DNA of 64,000 nt from Periplaneta americana (GCF_040183065.1 NC_091120.1:169353488-169417487); one strand, 5' to 3'; shown: positions 37,198 to 48,854, counted from the first letter of the stretch. Translations and numbers: made by a program. The notes: generated by a model not told the origin, from the letters alone.

Positions 37198-38009
37198 TTA
37201 AATTCTTATCTTCTTCCTCCATTCTTCTCTTGCATCCCAATCCCGTTCTTCCAAGCATCTCTCCTTCATTCCACTTCTTATATCGTCAATCCAGATTTTC
37301 CTTTGTCTTCCCCTCTTTCCTCTTCCTGGCGGAATCCATTCCAAAATCTGTCTGGGCAATCTTTTTTTCTGGCATTCTACGTACGTGGCCATACCATTCA
37401 AAATTGCTTGTAGCTAACGAAATCTAACAATGTACTATTAATTCCCATTTCTTGTCTAATGGTTGTGTTTAGAATTTTTTCCAATTTAGAATGTCTAGTG
37501 GAACGTCTAAAACAATTCATTTCAGTGCAGAGGAGTTTCAATCTCAGATTCGTGTTTAAATGCCACGTTTCCGCCCCATATGTTATAATACTCCTTATTA
37601 TTGATTTATAGATTTGGAGTTTTGTTTCAATTGTTATTGTCTTATCCCACCAAACCCCATTTAACATAGCTATTACCGATCTACCTTTCTGAATTCTATG
37701 TATGGCTGTATGTTGAGTTAATTTTTACCCCCAAATATTCACACTCCTCACATCCTTTGATACATCCCATTCCATCTTCCAAAATCAAATCTTTCATTTC
37801 CTCCCCACTGGACATACGTTTTCTCTAAATTTACTTTTAAACCCCATTTATTATATTCTTCTATAAGTTTTCTGGTCATACATTCTATGTCCTCATAGTC
37901 CTGTGCTATAACTGACTGGTCGTCTGCAAATAACAGAGTATAAATTGTAGAATTCTCAGTAGGTATTCCCATATCTTTACACTTCCTCTTCCAATTTTGT
38001 AAAGCTTGT

Positions 38010-38058
<49 letters not shown>

Positions 38059-38300
38059 TAAATAAAGTTGGGGATAAACTACACCCTTGACGTAAGCCTT
38101 TTCTAACTAGAAATTCCTCCGAAACATTCTTTCCAATCTTTATCCTAGAGGTTGCATTTTCATATAATTTGCCTATGGCATTTACAAGAAATTTGTTTTC
38201 TAATTAATTTTTTTAATACTTCCCATAATTTCTTTAGTCGGACAGAGTCATAAGCTTTTTTAAAATCAACCAATACAAAATGTATTGATTGTCTTTTGAC
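37198..38300 (-). mobile_element. LINE RT remnant with (AT)n inside
   Basis: Minus-strand blocks from right to left are VLVDFKKAYDSVRLKKLWEV near 38275-38215, KGLRQGCSLSPTLF near 38100-38060, YTLLFADDQSVIAQDYED near 37945-37890, YGAETWHLNTNLRLKLL near 37590-37540 and MPEKRLPRQILEWIPP near 37385-37335. This is a degraded RT of a type different from LINE-A and LINE-B. Frameshifts and an (AT)n expansion at 38012-38053 break it. No tail or TSD recognised. Confidence 0.85.
38012..38053. repeat. (AT)n microsatellite
   Basis: Pure AT dinucleotide run inside the LINE RT sequence. Confidence 0.95.
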
Positions 38301-38463
38301 ACATTTCTTTTAATTAAATATAATTTACTAAAACATTTTATATAGGCTAGCAGAAGTCGACGTGATTCGGAATATTATTACCGACTCTGACTCTACCAAA
38401 AATTACGGTACTGACTTCGATTCCACAACCTTGATGGGAACTCCTCATAGGCCTACAGCTACA

Positions 38464-38464
<1 letters not shown>

Positions 38465-38530
<66 letters not shown>
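38465..38530. repeat. (ATT)n microsatellite
   Basis: About 22 uninterrupted ATT units. Confidence 0.95.
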
Positions 38531-38531
<1 letters not shown>

Positions 38532-40200
38532 AGTCTCTCTCTGGTCAGTTCGTTCAAGTCACTAGGTCGACGCCGCGATGAAGGAATCAGAGTCGATAGC
38601 GTCTGTGAATGGAGTACTCTCTCCAGTTTTAGAATTCCTCTCCCCCGCCATTATCGCCTTTCGCGTGAGCTTTGCCCCATGCGAGGGACTGCCAGTCTGT
38701 TCTTTTCAATTTAACTCACTGAAAAACTTCCGCGTTCGTCTCCTTTGAAAATAAAAAGTGAAAGTCATCGCTTCACACTTGATAGAAAATTAGATTCACA
38801 CAAGCTCTGGAATAAGTTTCCTGCTGTCATGTCTTCTATTATAACTTGAAATTGCATGGATTGTGGTGCGGAGAAAGTGACATTTTGAGCGCGGACCGAC
38901 GAGAAAAGCCCACCTTCTGTTGTTTCGGAGACAGCCAAGCATAGCTATGAATTTTGTATTCGTGTCCTTGGCTGGTATGCATAAAGTTAAAGTAAATGCT
39001 ATTGTTAAGGTTTTCGTAATATATGGTACGATCTTTATATATAAAAACCATAGTAAATTCTTTCCTGCATAGCAGAAAGTTGTTCTGGAAGGCCGTGTTT
39101 AGCTTATGCTAGAATTTGTAGTTTAAACCACTATTTATATGCATAACAAGAAGTATATACTTCTACTTCTAAGTGTAAACTAAGAAAAATCGTAGTTGCC
39201 CTGTTTGAGACTTTGTTAGCTCAGCACAAGCATTTGTACAGTTTAATATGGCAGAATTCATGCCAATTCACGCCAGAAAAACCTACGAAAAAGACGGAAA
39301 CAATCAGAACGTGATTGTAAGAAGTTGTATAGGTTTCACAAATAAAAAATGTTAGACTTACATGATCAATTTTTGTAATGGACTAACGAAATGTTGATTT
39401 TGAGATAACTGGAATTCTGTCAGTTGATTTTTGTTATTATTATTTAAAATAATATACTTTTAACAAAATTATTCTATGATGTATTTATAATATATTTAAT
39501 TTACGTGAAAAAACTCCGTGTGCGTACAATATTTTAGGTTAGGCCTACGTGTAAATTTAATTACTAACATTTTGGGCCTGTCTGATTTATGTCTGATATT
39601 TATTTTCTTCATAATTTGCTTTTCGTCAATTTTTGTCTTGCTGTAAACTTCTGACTTAACTTTCATAGCCTGGACGGCTTTTTCTTCATCACTTCTTGCG
39701 GCAGGAGTTTGCGACTTGTTTAATAATTCTGGCTATTCTTTTACTAGATTAACAAACAGGCAGTTCTCATTCTCTCTCTTCCACTCTTCCCTTTTCGTCG
39801 TAATTGTCTATTTTCTTGTTAAACTAACCAGATTTTGAGGACAACAATCAATTTTTCCACCAAGAAATTAACATAACCTAAATACATGGAAGGCGAAAAC
39901 TAACGAATCTTAGTGGATAAGCCCGAAGTACTGTCGATAATCGATATAATCGAATACTTTTGATAGTTTATACTACTGCCGCGTAGTACATACTTCGTAG
40001 TAGTAGTACCAGGTTTATGCATGCAAAACGAAGTATATACTTCTACTTCAAGTATATTCTACAGTCAAAGCAAAAGGTAATACTACAACTTCATGTATTC
40101 CATCCCTTGAGTTCTCTTTCGTATCAAGTTTTACATTTGTAACCGATTTTGAGCTATTTACATAATTTGTTATACCCGACAAATTGATTAGATTAATATA
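38531..40200. other. no gene seen
   Basis: AT-rich. The phrase GAAGTATATACTTCTACTTC recurs at about 39150 and 40030, which hints at an old dispersed repeat. No reading frame or RNA gene recognised. Confidence 0.4.
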
Positions 40201-40389
40201 AACTATGATGAATCTAAGTCAAAAGTAAAATTTAATAGAAAGTCATTTGACCGTTTTAATGTAAATGCCGGATTAAGACAAGGATACAGATTGTTCCCAT
40301 TGCTGTTTAATTTCGCATTGGAGCTTGCATTAGAGAAAGCCACTTCTACAGTCATATGTTTAGGCTTATATTTATTAGTACACAGGTAA
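40201..40389 (+). mobile_element. LINE RT relic (LRQG motif)
   Basis: An open frame of 62 codons encodes KSFDRFNVNAGLRQGYRLFP, then [14 protein letters not shown]. This is the RT motif usually read GLRQGDGLSPLLFN, with D-G-L-S changed to Y-R-L-F. It is an isolated piece with a stop at 40387. Confidence 0.65.
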
Positions 40390-41133
40390 TTTAACATGTT
40401 ACCATTTATGCTGACTATTACACTTTTACTACGTCATACTACTTTTGACCAATAAAACGATACGAAAGGACATCTTTCAACCAATCATGGTTGCTTATAG
40501 CACAATTTTATCATTTCCCTAACATTTGTTTATTTTCATCAGTTTCTTAGCATTTGTTTGTTTTTATCACTTCTCTAGCATTTGTTTCTTTATTTACCAA
40601 CATTTCAAACTCCAAATTCTTTGCAGTATTATAAAACGTACTTTGCGATCGTCATTTGTTTCCCGCATAGTCGACTAAAAATGGCGGCTCCGTTCAAACG
40701 TTTTGGTGAAGGGAACATTAGTGAAATAGAATTTTAGTGAGTCAATTCATATCTATTTTATTGTATCAGAGTACTTTATTTCTTATAATCTTTGTATCCT
40801 TTCTGCTATGGTAATAGTTAAATACAAATTGAAAATTATGCTTGCTATGTTACTCACTATCCAAATTTGTTTAATCTTTTCTTTCTGAACTTCCTAGTCT
40901 ATTCGAGAAGGGCAAAATTTTGCATTTGGCACTAAAATAGAAATATCGACTCCAGTTGCATTTGTAAAGCTAAAAATTTGGCTATAGTAGGGTTAATTGG
41001 CATTACTGATGCTGCTCAAAGAATCTATCTGACATAAAATTCCATTGATAGTTAATGCCTTTGAAAAGAAATCAGCTGACTGACTGAGCTACAGCTGAAC
41101 TTGAAGATGATTAGTGAATAATATCACAGTATA
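40390..41133. other. no gene seen
   Basis: AT-rich spacer. Confidence 0.4.
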
Positions 41134-41286
41134 TACAGTCACGAAGCTCAATACGTAGTAAATATGCATCCATAGAGAGTTGCTAACCACTAGGATCGCT
41201 ACTATCGCCTCATTACAGACAATGCGAAATAATACCTGAACAGTCTATTGTTCCTAGTAACCTCATAAACTCAAGCTTCGTGAGTA
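41134..41286. mobile_element. MITE, copy 1 of a pair, right end decayed
   Basis: Starts CAGTCACGAAGCTCAATACG at 41136 after TA. The right end reads AACTCAAGCTTCGTGAG and then TATA, so the last few TIR bases are changed. About 80 percent like the copy at 54726. No coding. Confidence 0.75.
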
Positions 41287-41376
41287 TATACAGTACTAGA
41301 CTGTGATAATACCAAGTCTATGCTGACATCCGACTATGGAGTAAAATTTAAAGGAGGTATTTCTTCACGGTAAAGT

Positions 41377-41450
41377 CCCCTCAATCAAATGGATGTTGTT
41401 GGGAATGAAGTCGCAAAACAAGGTGCCGCGCTCGTTACGTGTGAAAGATC
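41377..41450 (+). mobile_element. possible RNase H relic of a retroelement
   Basis: A short frame reads LNQMDVVGNEVAKQGAALV, resembling the GNExAxxLAKQGA end of retroelement RNase H domains. Too short for more than a hint. Confidence 0.3.
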
Positions 41451-42066
41451 TGACACCTCCTGCAGCTTCCTGCTCCCGGCCTTGTCGCATGTCTTCGCTA
41501 ATGGCAGCTATTAACCTGCGAGCTCTATAAGATTCTTTTATATTTCCTGGGCGACAAAACAAACACCGGATCCTTGAGGCAAAACAGATTCAAGTCCAGC
41601 CGCACCTGTAATAATACCATGTTAAGATACAATAGGCCTACGTGTTAAGGATTACGGTTCGCTTACGAGTACTCCGTCCAAAGGATCGACTGATATTTCA
41701 TTACACTATTTATTATGATTATTTCATTAATACACCTATTCAGCAATTTAGCGTAAGAATTCATAAACTTCAACATTCAGAGCCATACATCATTGTAATA
41801 TTAGGCTATAGTTTCATATCGATCTTGTTTCATCATTTTTTTATGTTTAGTCAACAGTACCAAGATTAGTAGGAACCTCTTAAGTAACACCAACAAGGCA
41901 TCACTCGTGAGGCAACTAAGCCAAGAAATAATGGGTAGGGTGGCCTGTTCCTTTCGCCCTCCATTGCATACAATGCCGACTATCTAATAACACAATTCAC
42001 CAATCATACTTGAGATAGGCCTACATGCAACAATTGTTCTCCCTCTAATACACATCGTAAAATGAA
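41451..42066. other. no gene seen
   Basis: Nothing recognised. Confidence 0.4.
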
Positions 42067-42067
42067 A

Positions 42068-42127
42068 TGTACTCGTATGTATGTATGTATGTACGAGTAT
42101 GTATGTATGTATGCATGTATGTATGTC
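42068..42127. repeat. (GTAT)n microsatellite
   Basis: Two GTAT tracts separated by an interruption at GTACGAGTATG. Confidence 0.92.
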
Positions 42128-42130
42128 TTA

Positions 42131-42551
42131 GTAGGTTATTTTACGACGCTTTATTAACGTCTTAGGTTATTAAGCGTCTGAATGAGATGAAGGTGATAAT
42201 GCCGGTGAAATGAGTCCGGAGTCTATTTGCTCATATTGGGTTAAGGGAAAACCCCGGAAAAAACCTCAACCAGGTAACTTGCCCCGACGCGATTCGAACG
42301 CGGGCCACCTGGTTTCACGGCCAGACGCGCTAACCGTTAAGGATGGTTCACAATAAACCGGGAACAAAAACGACGAGAACGAGAACAGAAATATTGTTAA
42401 AATAAATGCATTTAAATGTGAATATTCACAATTAAATATTGTGAATGCTCACATTTAAATACATTTATTTTAACATTTTTTCCGTTCTCGTTTTTGTTGT
42501 CGTTTCCGTTTCTGGTTTATTGTGAACCAGCCTTTACTCCACAGGTGTGGA
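42131..42551 (-). mobile_element. SINE-3 split by a palindromic MITE
   Basis: SINE-3 on the minus strand: tail GGTTATTTTACGACGC, body with GGGAAAACCCCGGAAAAAAC and CTCAACCAGGTAACTTGCCC, B box as GATTCGAACGCGGG, then CAGACGCGCTAACCGTTA, a 194-bp insertion, and TTACTCCACAGGTGTGGAC. Removing the insertion with one TTA restores the head. Confidence 0.92.
42340..42533. mobile_element. palindromic MITE, TTA target (PIF/Harbinger-like)
   Basis: Inverted arms of about 90 bp: AGGATGGTTCACAATAAACC at 42340 and, on the minus strand from 42533, AGGCTGGTTCACAATAAACC. TTA is duplicated at 42337-42339 and 42534-42536. A TTA/TAA 3-bp target fits PIF/Harbinger. The centre is AT-rich with AATATTGTGAATGCTCACAT. 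No coding. Confidence 0.88.
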
Positions 42552-42556
42552 CCCAT

Positions 42557-43069
42557 TATATATTATGTACTCGTATGTACTGGACATATTGTTTAATATA
42601 ATACAATTAGGAACAGATACTGATCTCACACGTGTATTACAGGTCAACAAGATATGAATCATGTCCTTTCCGAGTCATTAGTAACTGTTCTCCCTTATAT
42701 GAAATATTTGCAAGAATTTCATTAAAATTATGTAAAGGAGCATTTGTCATTTATCGAAGGCCTATTTGTAATATTGTAATTAAATGTAAACTAAACAAAA
42801 TTAACTGTTTGAGATGGATGGTAGGTAATCTTATAAAAAATTGTACGAAATTCAAATTTTTTCACTCTAACTAGGCCTGCCTACCAGTATGCTATAACGG
42901 CTTGTTTCCTAGATTTCGTATGCATACCCGGCCCATACCCGCCCTCTTCAAGGACTGGATGAGATTTCTGAGAAAAATCGTTGGTTACCAAATTATTAGA
43001 CCGGAAGAGAAGTTTAAACAGTGTATGTAATAGAACTAAAAATTACACCAATAACATACTACATTAATC
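42557..43069. other. no gene seen
   Basis: AT-rich spacer. No family features in the frame at 42632-42874. Confidence 0.35.
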
Positions 43070-43215
43070 AGTACCGGTACAGGACGAATTGGCTACAGCA
43101 TATCAATAGAATGGACAGAAGCAGGACATTTAAAAAAAATCTCCGTTACACACCCAAAGGGAAAAGGTCGCTAGGAAGATCATAAAAAAGGAATTGGAAT
43201 AATACTGGAGAAGAT
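43070..43215 (+). mobile_element. LINE RT C-terminal relic
   Basis: The frame encodes YRTNWLQHINRMDRSRTFKK and LRYTPKGKRSLGRS, the end of a reverse transcriptase (GHVxRM-like and GKRxxGRP-like). A short GATGATGAT follows. Confidence 0.6.
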
Positions 43216-43242
43216 GATGATAATGGACATTATATTATATTA

Positions 43243-43812
43243 TACTTACTTACAAATGGCTTTTAAGGAACTCGTTCATTGCCGCACTCACATAAGCCCG
43301 CCATCGGTCCCTATCCTGTAAAATATTAATTCACTCTCTATCATCATATCCCACCTCCCTCAAATCTATTTTAATATTATCCTCCCATCTACGTTTCGGC
43401 CTCCCTAAAGGTCTTTTTCCCTCCGGCCTCCCAACTAACACTCTATATGCATTTATGGATTCTCCCATACGTGCTACATACTCTGCCCATCTCAAACGTC
43501 TCGATTTAATGTTCCTAATTATGTCAGGTGAAGAATACAATGCGCGCAGTTCTGCGTGTGTAATTTTCTCCATTCTCTTGTAACTTCATCCCTCTTAGCC
43601 CCAAATATTTTCCTAAGGACATTATTCTCAGATACCCTTAACCTCTGTTCCTCTCTCAAAGTGAGAGTCCAAGGTTCACAACCATACAGAACAACTGGTA
43701 ATATAGACCTAACTGTTTTATAAATTCTAACTTTCAGATTTTTTGACAGCAGACTGGATGATAAAAGCTTCCCAATCGAATAATAACAGGCATTTCCCAT
43801 ATTTATTCTGAA
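43243..43812 (-). mobile_element. LINE-A 3' fragment inside a pentanucleotide repeat
   Basis: Minus-strand frames include MGNACYYSIGKLLSSSLLSK, SILPVVLYGCEPWTLTLREE, NNVLRKIFGAKRDEVTREWR and GRPEGKRPLGRPKRRWEDN. The tail is CTTACTTAC on the plus strand at about 43243-43252. Left flank TTATATTATATTAT and the right flank (TATTA)n are the same repeat, so it seems to have landed in, or seeded, the tract. Confidence 0.9.
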
Positions 43813-43814
43813 TT

Positions 43815-44097
43815 TTTATATTATATTATATTATATTATATTATATTATATTATATTATATTATATTATATTACTGTATATTATGTTATGTTATGTTATA
43901 TTATATTATATTATATTATATTATATTATATTATATTATATTATATTATATTATATTATATTATATTATATTATATTATATTATATTATATTATATTATA
44001 TTATATTATATTATATTATATTATATTATATTATATTATATTATATTATATTATATTATATTATATTATATTATATTATATTATATTATATTATATT
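43815..44097. repeat. (TTATA)n pentanucleotide microsatellite, about 280 bp
   Basis: More than 50 TTATA units with a few TTATG changes near 43880-43895. All three frames are open, giving spurious Ile-Leu-Tyr repeat peptides. Confidence 0.97.
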
Positions 44098-44165
44098 GCT
44101 TATGGACAATAAGCAATGGTATTTTTGGTAAAATACTAAAAGACAAAATGTACTTATCAACATAT

Positions 44166-44393
44166 CATCGTTGTTCCTGAATAACTCCTATGTGACATAT
44201 TTATCGATTTTCAGATTTTTGCTCTATTAAATAACTTAATCTCCTCTATATGTAAATACATTTCTTCGTTTCGAAAATGTAAGAATTCACAGTCTCCTAT
44301 GTACGACTGCCATAGGATGAATAAATGTGTTTCTTCTTCCTACTGAAAAATGTTATATTTTGCACATAGGAGTTATTGCAGGAACAACGACGA
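44166..44393. mobile_element. 228-bp TIR repeat, related to the Helitron interior
   Basis: Inverted ends: CGTTGTTCCTGAATAACTCC at about 44169 and, on the minus strand from about 44393, CGTTGTTCCTGCAATAACTC after CGT. The right part matches the Helitron interior (14286-14440) in reverse, including CACATTTATTCAT and GTACATAGGAGA. No coding. Confidence 0.7.
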
Positions 44394-44396
44394 TAT

Positions 44397-44930
44397 ATGA
44401 ATTTCTCAAACATAGGCCTATTTGTAACACGTTAAAGTGTACATGCATCCTTAAAATAAGGAGAATGTAATTCGTCCGAAATACAGGAAGCGTGGCCATA
44501 GTCCAGTCTCGAGACAGAACAGTAACTCTCTGATTTAGTTTGGGATTACTGAAAAACAAGTAACAAAAGTGAGGGACGCCGGTAGAAAGGGGCACCTCCC
44601 ACTGACAGAAAGTGAGGCCGGTCGGAGAATCTTCAAGAAAGAACACATGCAGCGAGTTATACAATCCTTGGGTCACCAGACTCGTGATTGACTGCCATTC
44701 ATTCTACTCTTGTTCAAAGGCATCCTCAGAAAGAGAGACAATTCAGCGACTCTGTCCTGTCTCTCTGGATTGGGACGCACAGGGGTTGCCAAATAGCGCC
44801 AGGCACAACCGTCATACATACGAGTATCATCACGTATATTGCAATATCTGAAATAATAGCCTACTCCTACAGCAGCGTTTCTTAAATTCATTGATAGGAA
44901 TAATTTTACAAATATTGACTTATTTATTTA
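44397..44930. other. no gene seen
   Basis: Less AT-rich around 44470-44820. Several overlapping short frames on both strands have no recognised domain. Confidence 0.35.
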
Positions 44931-45212
44931 CTTACAAATGGCTTTTAAGGAACCAAAAGGTTCATTGCCGCCCTCACATAAGCCCGCCATTGATCCCTAT
45001 TCTGAGCAAGAGTAATTCAGTTCCTAGCATAATATCCCATCTTACTCAAACCCACTTAATATTATCCTCCCATCTACGTCTCGGCCTCCCCAAAGGTGTT
45101 TTTCCCTCAGGTCTTCCAGCTAATAGGCCACTCTATATGCATTTCTGGATTCACACATACGTGCTACATACCCTGTATATCTCAAACGTCTGGATTTATT
45201 TTCATAATTGAG
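44931..45212 (-). mobile_element. LINE-A 3' fragment
   Basis: Reversed LINE-A 3' end: TTTACTTACAAATGGCTTTT, GGTTCATTGCCGCCCTCACA, CATCTACGTCTCGGCCTCCC and ATACGTGCTACATACCCTG. Degenerate and short. TSD not resolved. Confidence 0.87.
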
Positions 45213-45834
45213 GTATTCAATCCAGGCATATTGGTGCACAATTTAATGATTAGCGGTCTTACTAATAAAAACTCTATATACAGACGTTTAACTGTCTTAT
45301 ATCTCGTGTGTAAATTCCTTACTAATAATCACTACATACGTCGTGTATAACAGTATAACTGTTACACAGCTACGTCATAGTTTCGTCATTACTTCGTTAC
45401 GAAAGGTAATAGAATATCTTAGGTTCTCTATTGCATCCGGTAGAGCGCTCTAGTGTGGCGTGTTAAGTATCGATAGTACAACTGGCTCTAATCGATTACC
45501 ACACTATATTTTGGTCGAAAAGTACAAGTTACAGCGATATTATTCGAATTATTCTGTGCTCTTTGGTTTGTTCTTTTGTGGTTACAAGGCAACCATCATC
45601 ATAAAATGATAGTCGATACGAACAGCTGTTAGAAGGGCGGCCATTTTTTCTCTATATACAACTCTTAAACAAGGGGTTTGGTGTATATAACTACTGCAAA
45701 GCAATTCCCATTGTATAGTTACAGCCTGTTTATACATCCATTGCTTATGCATGGTTTATTAGTAAAGTTTTCTGTCTCAAGTTTGCATAAGTCTCGTATA
45801 AAAACTATACACGGTTTATTAATAAGACTGTAGA
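45213..45834. other. no gene seen
   Basis: Nothing recognised. Confidence 0.4.
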
Positions 45835-45966
45835 AGTTATCACCGCCATCTCTCCTAGTCCTGAGGTAGAAATTTTACACGCAAATTTCTGACCCCGCCG
45901 GGACTCGAACCCGGGTCGGCTAGTCTGGAGGCAGACGCGCTGCCACAGAGCTAACTCGGCGGACTT
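45835..45966 (-). mobile_element. SINE-5 (tRNA-like head)
   Basis: Minus strand: TCCGCCGAGTTAGCTCTGTG with A box, GGCAGCGCGTCTGCCTCC, B box GGGTTCGAGTCCCGG, then AAATTTGCGTGTAAAATTTC and CCTCAGGACTAGGAGAGATG. The post-head part is not tRNA, hence SINE. TSD not resolved. Confidence 0.75.
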
Positions 45967-46344
45967 TTGTTAATCTACGTTAATGATGCGGGTCTTGTTT
46001 TAATTAGACATTGGAAAATTGACAGTTGTTATTTTAACGTTCGTTAAGCAAAATCTGACGACCGTTAATGAAACCGAGCGTAAGTGTTCTCCACTGTATC
46101 TCAAACAATAGCCTTTCCACCTAAAATCCAACTTATTAGGGTTCGATTTGCAGAATGAAGAGGTAATTAGACCTAATCTCGTTTTCATTGGAGCTGAAAT
46201 CATGTTCCATGCCTTATATTCGTTTGTGTTCTCTTATGCAACGACCATAAGTCTGTTTTCAGAACATGGGAGGAGTGATAGTAGGAGGAAGAAGAATAAA
46301 GTGCATAAGATTTGCTGATGATATAGCGTTGTTAGCAGAAGAGG

Positions 46345-46645
46345 TAAAGGTAAAGGTAAAGGTATCCCCGTAATATGCCAGGAAGGCACTTAGGGGGCAT
46401 GGAGGTAGAGCCCCATGCTTTCCATGACCTCGGCACTAGAATGAGGTGGTGTGGTCGGCACCACGCTCTGACCGCCTTTTACCCCCGGGAAAGACCCGGT
46501 ACTCAATTTTTATAGAAGGCTGAGTGAACCTTGGGGCCGTTCTGAAAGTTTGGCAACGAGAAAAAATCCTGTCACTACCTGGGATCGAACCCCGGACCTT
46601 CCAGTCCGTAGCCAGCTGCTCTACCAACTGAGCTACCCGGCCACC
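46345..46645 (-). mobile_element. SINE-4, full length, with 14-bp TSD
   Basis: Minus strand: GGTGGCCGGGTAGCTCAGTT head, B box GGGTTCGATCCC-like, then GTAGTGACAGGATTTTTTCT and a (GGTAAA)n-type tail, seen as TAAAGGTAAAGGTAAAGG at 46345. The 14-bp repeat GTTAGCAGAAGAGG flanks it at 46331-46344 and 46646-46659, splitting the LINE-B reading frame just after FADDIALLAEE. Confidence 0.96.
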
Positions 46646-47078
46646 GTTAGCAGAAGAGGAAAAAGAGGAAATGATATTAAAGATTATGCTACTGGAGCTA
46701 AATGGCAGCTGTGAGCATATGGGATGAAGATAAATGCAAATAAGACGAAGACAATGGTCACAGGAAGAAAAATACAGAAGATAAACTTGCGAATTCTAAA
46801 TGGGGCAGTAGAGCAAGTGGACAGCTTCAAATACTTGGGTTGTACTATGAGCAGTAACTTAAGCTGCTGCCAGGAAGTCAAAAGGAGAATAGCAATGGCA
46901 AAGAAAGCTTTTAATAGAAAGAAAAGCATCTTCTACGGACCTCTGAAAAAAGAACTAAGGAAAAGACTAGTGATGTGCTTTGTATGCAGTGTGGCATTGT
47001 ATGGGACAGAAACATGGACATTACGACGAAGTGAAGAGAAGCGAATAGAAGCATTTGAAATGTGTATATGGAGAAGAA

Positions 47079-47514
47079 GAGATTATTGCGATTCCTTGCT
47101 AACTAATTAAGTTCACTCTTAGCTGAGAGACTACGTGATCATGATGTGAGCATACGATTCATCTGCAATAATCGTAAATTTGACCAAATAACACTTTCCC
47201 TCCAGTTACTTTCATGGGTGCGTCTGAAGGAACGAAGAACGATACATTCACTGTCTCTTCTATTTAGAATCATGCATATTTCTACTCCGAATTATCTGTT
47301 ATCGGGCTTTCAATGTCTTACAACTCTTCGAAACCGGCATCACACACTTATTTCTATCCCTCAACTTTATCTCAATTAAAAATTAAGTTGGAAAACTGTG
47401 TCTTATTTAATGCTTTTTAGGTATTGTTAGAAGTGTTGATTTGTGTTTTTTTACTCTAGATTAAAATGGCCTGATGGCCTTAACTACACCAGAATAAATA
47501 AATAAATAAATAAT
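47079..47514 (+). mobile_element. LINE-C 3' fragment inside LINE-B
   Basis: Encodes MSIRFICNNRKFDQITLSLQ, LLSWVRLKERRTIHSLSLLF and RIMHISTPNYLLSGFQCL, then the UTR and end block GGCCTGATGGCCTTAACTAC with an (AAAT)n tail. It replaces the LINE-B junction between GGAGAAGAA and TGGAACGTGTG; no TSD longer than a few bases is seen. Confidence 0.88.
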
Positions 47515-47851
47515 AATGGAACGTGTGAAGTGGACAGACAGAATAAGAAATGAAGCTGTGTTGGAAAGAGGGGGTGAAGAAAGAATGATGCTGAAACTGA
47601 TCAGGAAGAGGAAAACGAATTGACTGGGTCACTGACTGAGAAGAAACTGCCTACTGAAGGATGCACTAGAAGGAATGGTGAACAGGAGAAGAGTTCAGGG
47701 TAGAAGAAGATATCAGATAATAGACGACATTAAGATATATGGATCATATGAGGAAACAAAGACGAAGGCAGAAAATAGAAAAGATTGGAGAATGTTGGGT
47801 TTGCAGTGAAAGATCTGCCCTTGGGCGGAACACTAAATGAACTAAATGAAT

Positions 47852-48284
47852 GAGCCTTCCTAAAATTTTAATTTTGCTGTCGCAATTTTTATGGTCCAAA
47901 GATTGCAATGTGGTACACCAAATATTGCTGTAATATGTGTATATTTGTGCATGATGAGTGAACAGACGAATGTCTATTCCCATATAGACCGTAGGCCTAC
48001 AAAAAGGTATATTATGCTTACAACTTCAAATAAAGTATAGATAGGAATAGTGAATGACTCTAGGGCAGCTTTTAGCTCAGGAGATATCACAAAGATGACA
48101 CGTTCAAGTCTCTAACGGTCACCAGTAATACAGACTGTTCTCGGAACACCAGCTGAGATATACTCAGGGGCCCTTGATAGGCATTATCATTCCTAGGATA
48201 CTAGCAAGAGAGAACCCCTAGAAAAAATCCATCCTATGATCTTATCCACCACGAATATTTTAGTCAGCGCTGAGGATCGAAATA
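47852..48284. other. no gene seen
   Basis: A degenerate tRNA-like stretch (TTTAGCTCAGGAGATATCAC then ACGTTCAAGTCTC) at about 48070-48115 may be an old SINE head. Confidence 0.35.
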
Positions 48285-48555
48285 AATTGAAGGGTCTGTG
48301 GGAAAAACGATGAATGTCACATTTCTGTTAAGGATTAAATAATGATCTAATTGAGTCTACAAATGCAAGATGAATTGCTGTTTCTATAGAAAATAAAGGA
48401 AAGGATTACTGTAGGCTATTCATGGTGGTAATTCTCCTTTTTACCAGTTTTCATAAGAACAACACTAAATTTCGTAGTGAACCATTGAATTAGATAATGA
48501 CATCAATCTTAACAGAATTGTGACATTCATTGTTTTTCCCGCAAACCCTTCAATT
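48285..48555. mobile_element. 271-bp TIR element
   Basis: Inverted arms of about 60 bp: AATTGAAGGGTCTGTGGGAA at 48285 and, on the minus strand from 48555, AATTGAAGGGTTTGCGGGAA, continuing through GAATGTCACA and TTCTGTTAAG. No TSD or coding recognised. Confidence 0.8.
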
Positions 48556-48854
48556 GTAGACGAGCAGTATCGTGACAACAACTGGACGAGAGTGACAGCT
48601 GTCTTAATGTTGGCATTATAGAAATGTTACTGGAAGAATTTGTACAACCATGGCTTGAAAAGTTGTTTGGTAAAAAAAAAACAGAAGCAATCCTGTGACG
48701 TTAAGTATTGGAAACTTGTGCAAGAAGAAGTGAAAGAAGGGCAGTAGGAGGGCCATCACTTATGACCAAGTGTTGCAATGTCTTGCTGCTGCGCGCCCGT
48801 ACCCTTGCTTTTTTGTGACTTCCTGCTCTCTGAATGCTACGACGTTTAGTACTT

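Larger units (their letters stand above)
46266..47851 (+). mobile_element. LINE-B with two nested insertions
   Basis: Blocks in order are RIKCIRFADDIALL at about 46295-46338 (RT catalytic FADD), MKINANKTKTMVTGRKIQKI at 46724, VDSFKYLGCTMSSNLSC, VALYGTETWTLRRSEEKR, then MERVKWTDRIRNEAVLER at about 47516, EERMMLKLIRKRK and GRRRYQIIDDIKIYG, ending RMLGLQ near 47809 and a GGCGGAACACTAAATGA end. A SINE-4 sits at 46345-46645 and a LINE-C fragment at 47079-47514. The RT is of RTE-like type (tentative). The 5' part is missing. Confidence 0.9.

Noticed and set aside
43883..44180. Three parallel Ile-Leu-Tyr repeat frames
   Set aside because: A pentanucleotide repeat is open in all frames.
45892..45964. 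Functional tRNA gene
   Set aside because: The head is tRNA-like, but it is followed by a non-tRNA SINE body and no proper anticodon arm was found.
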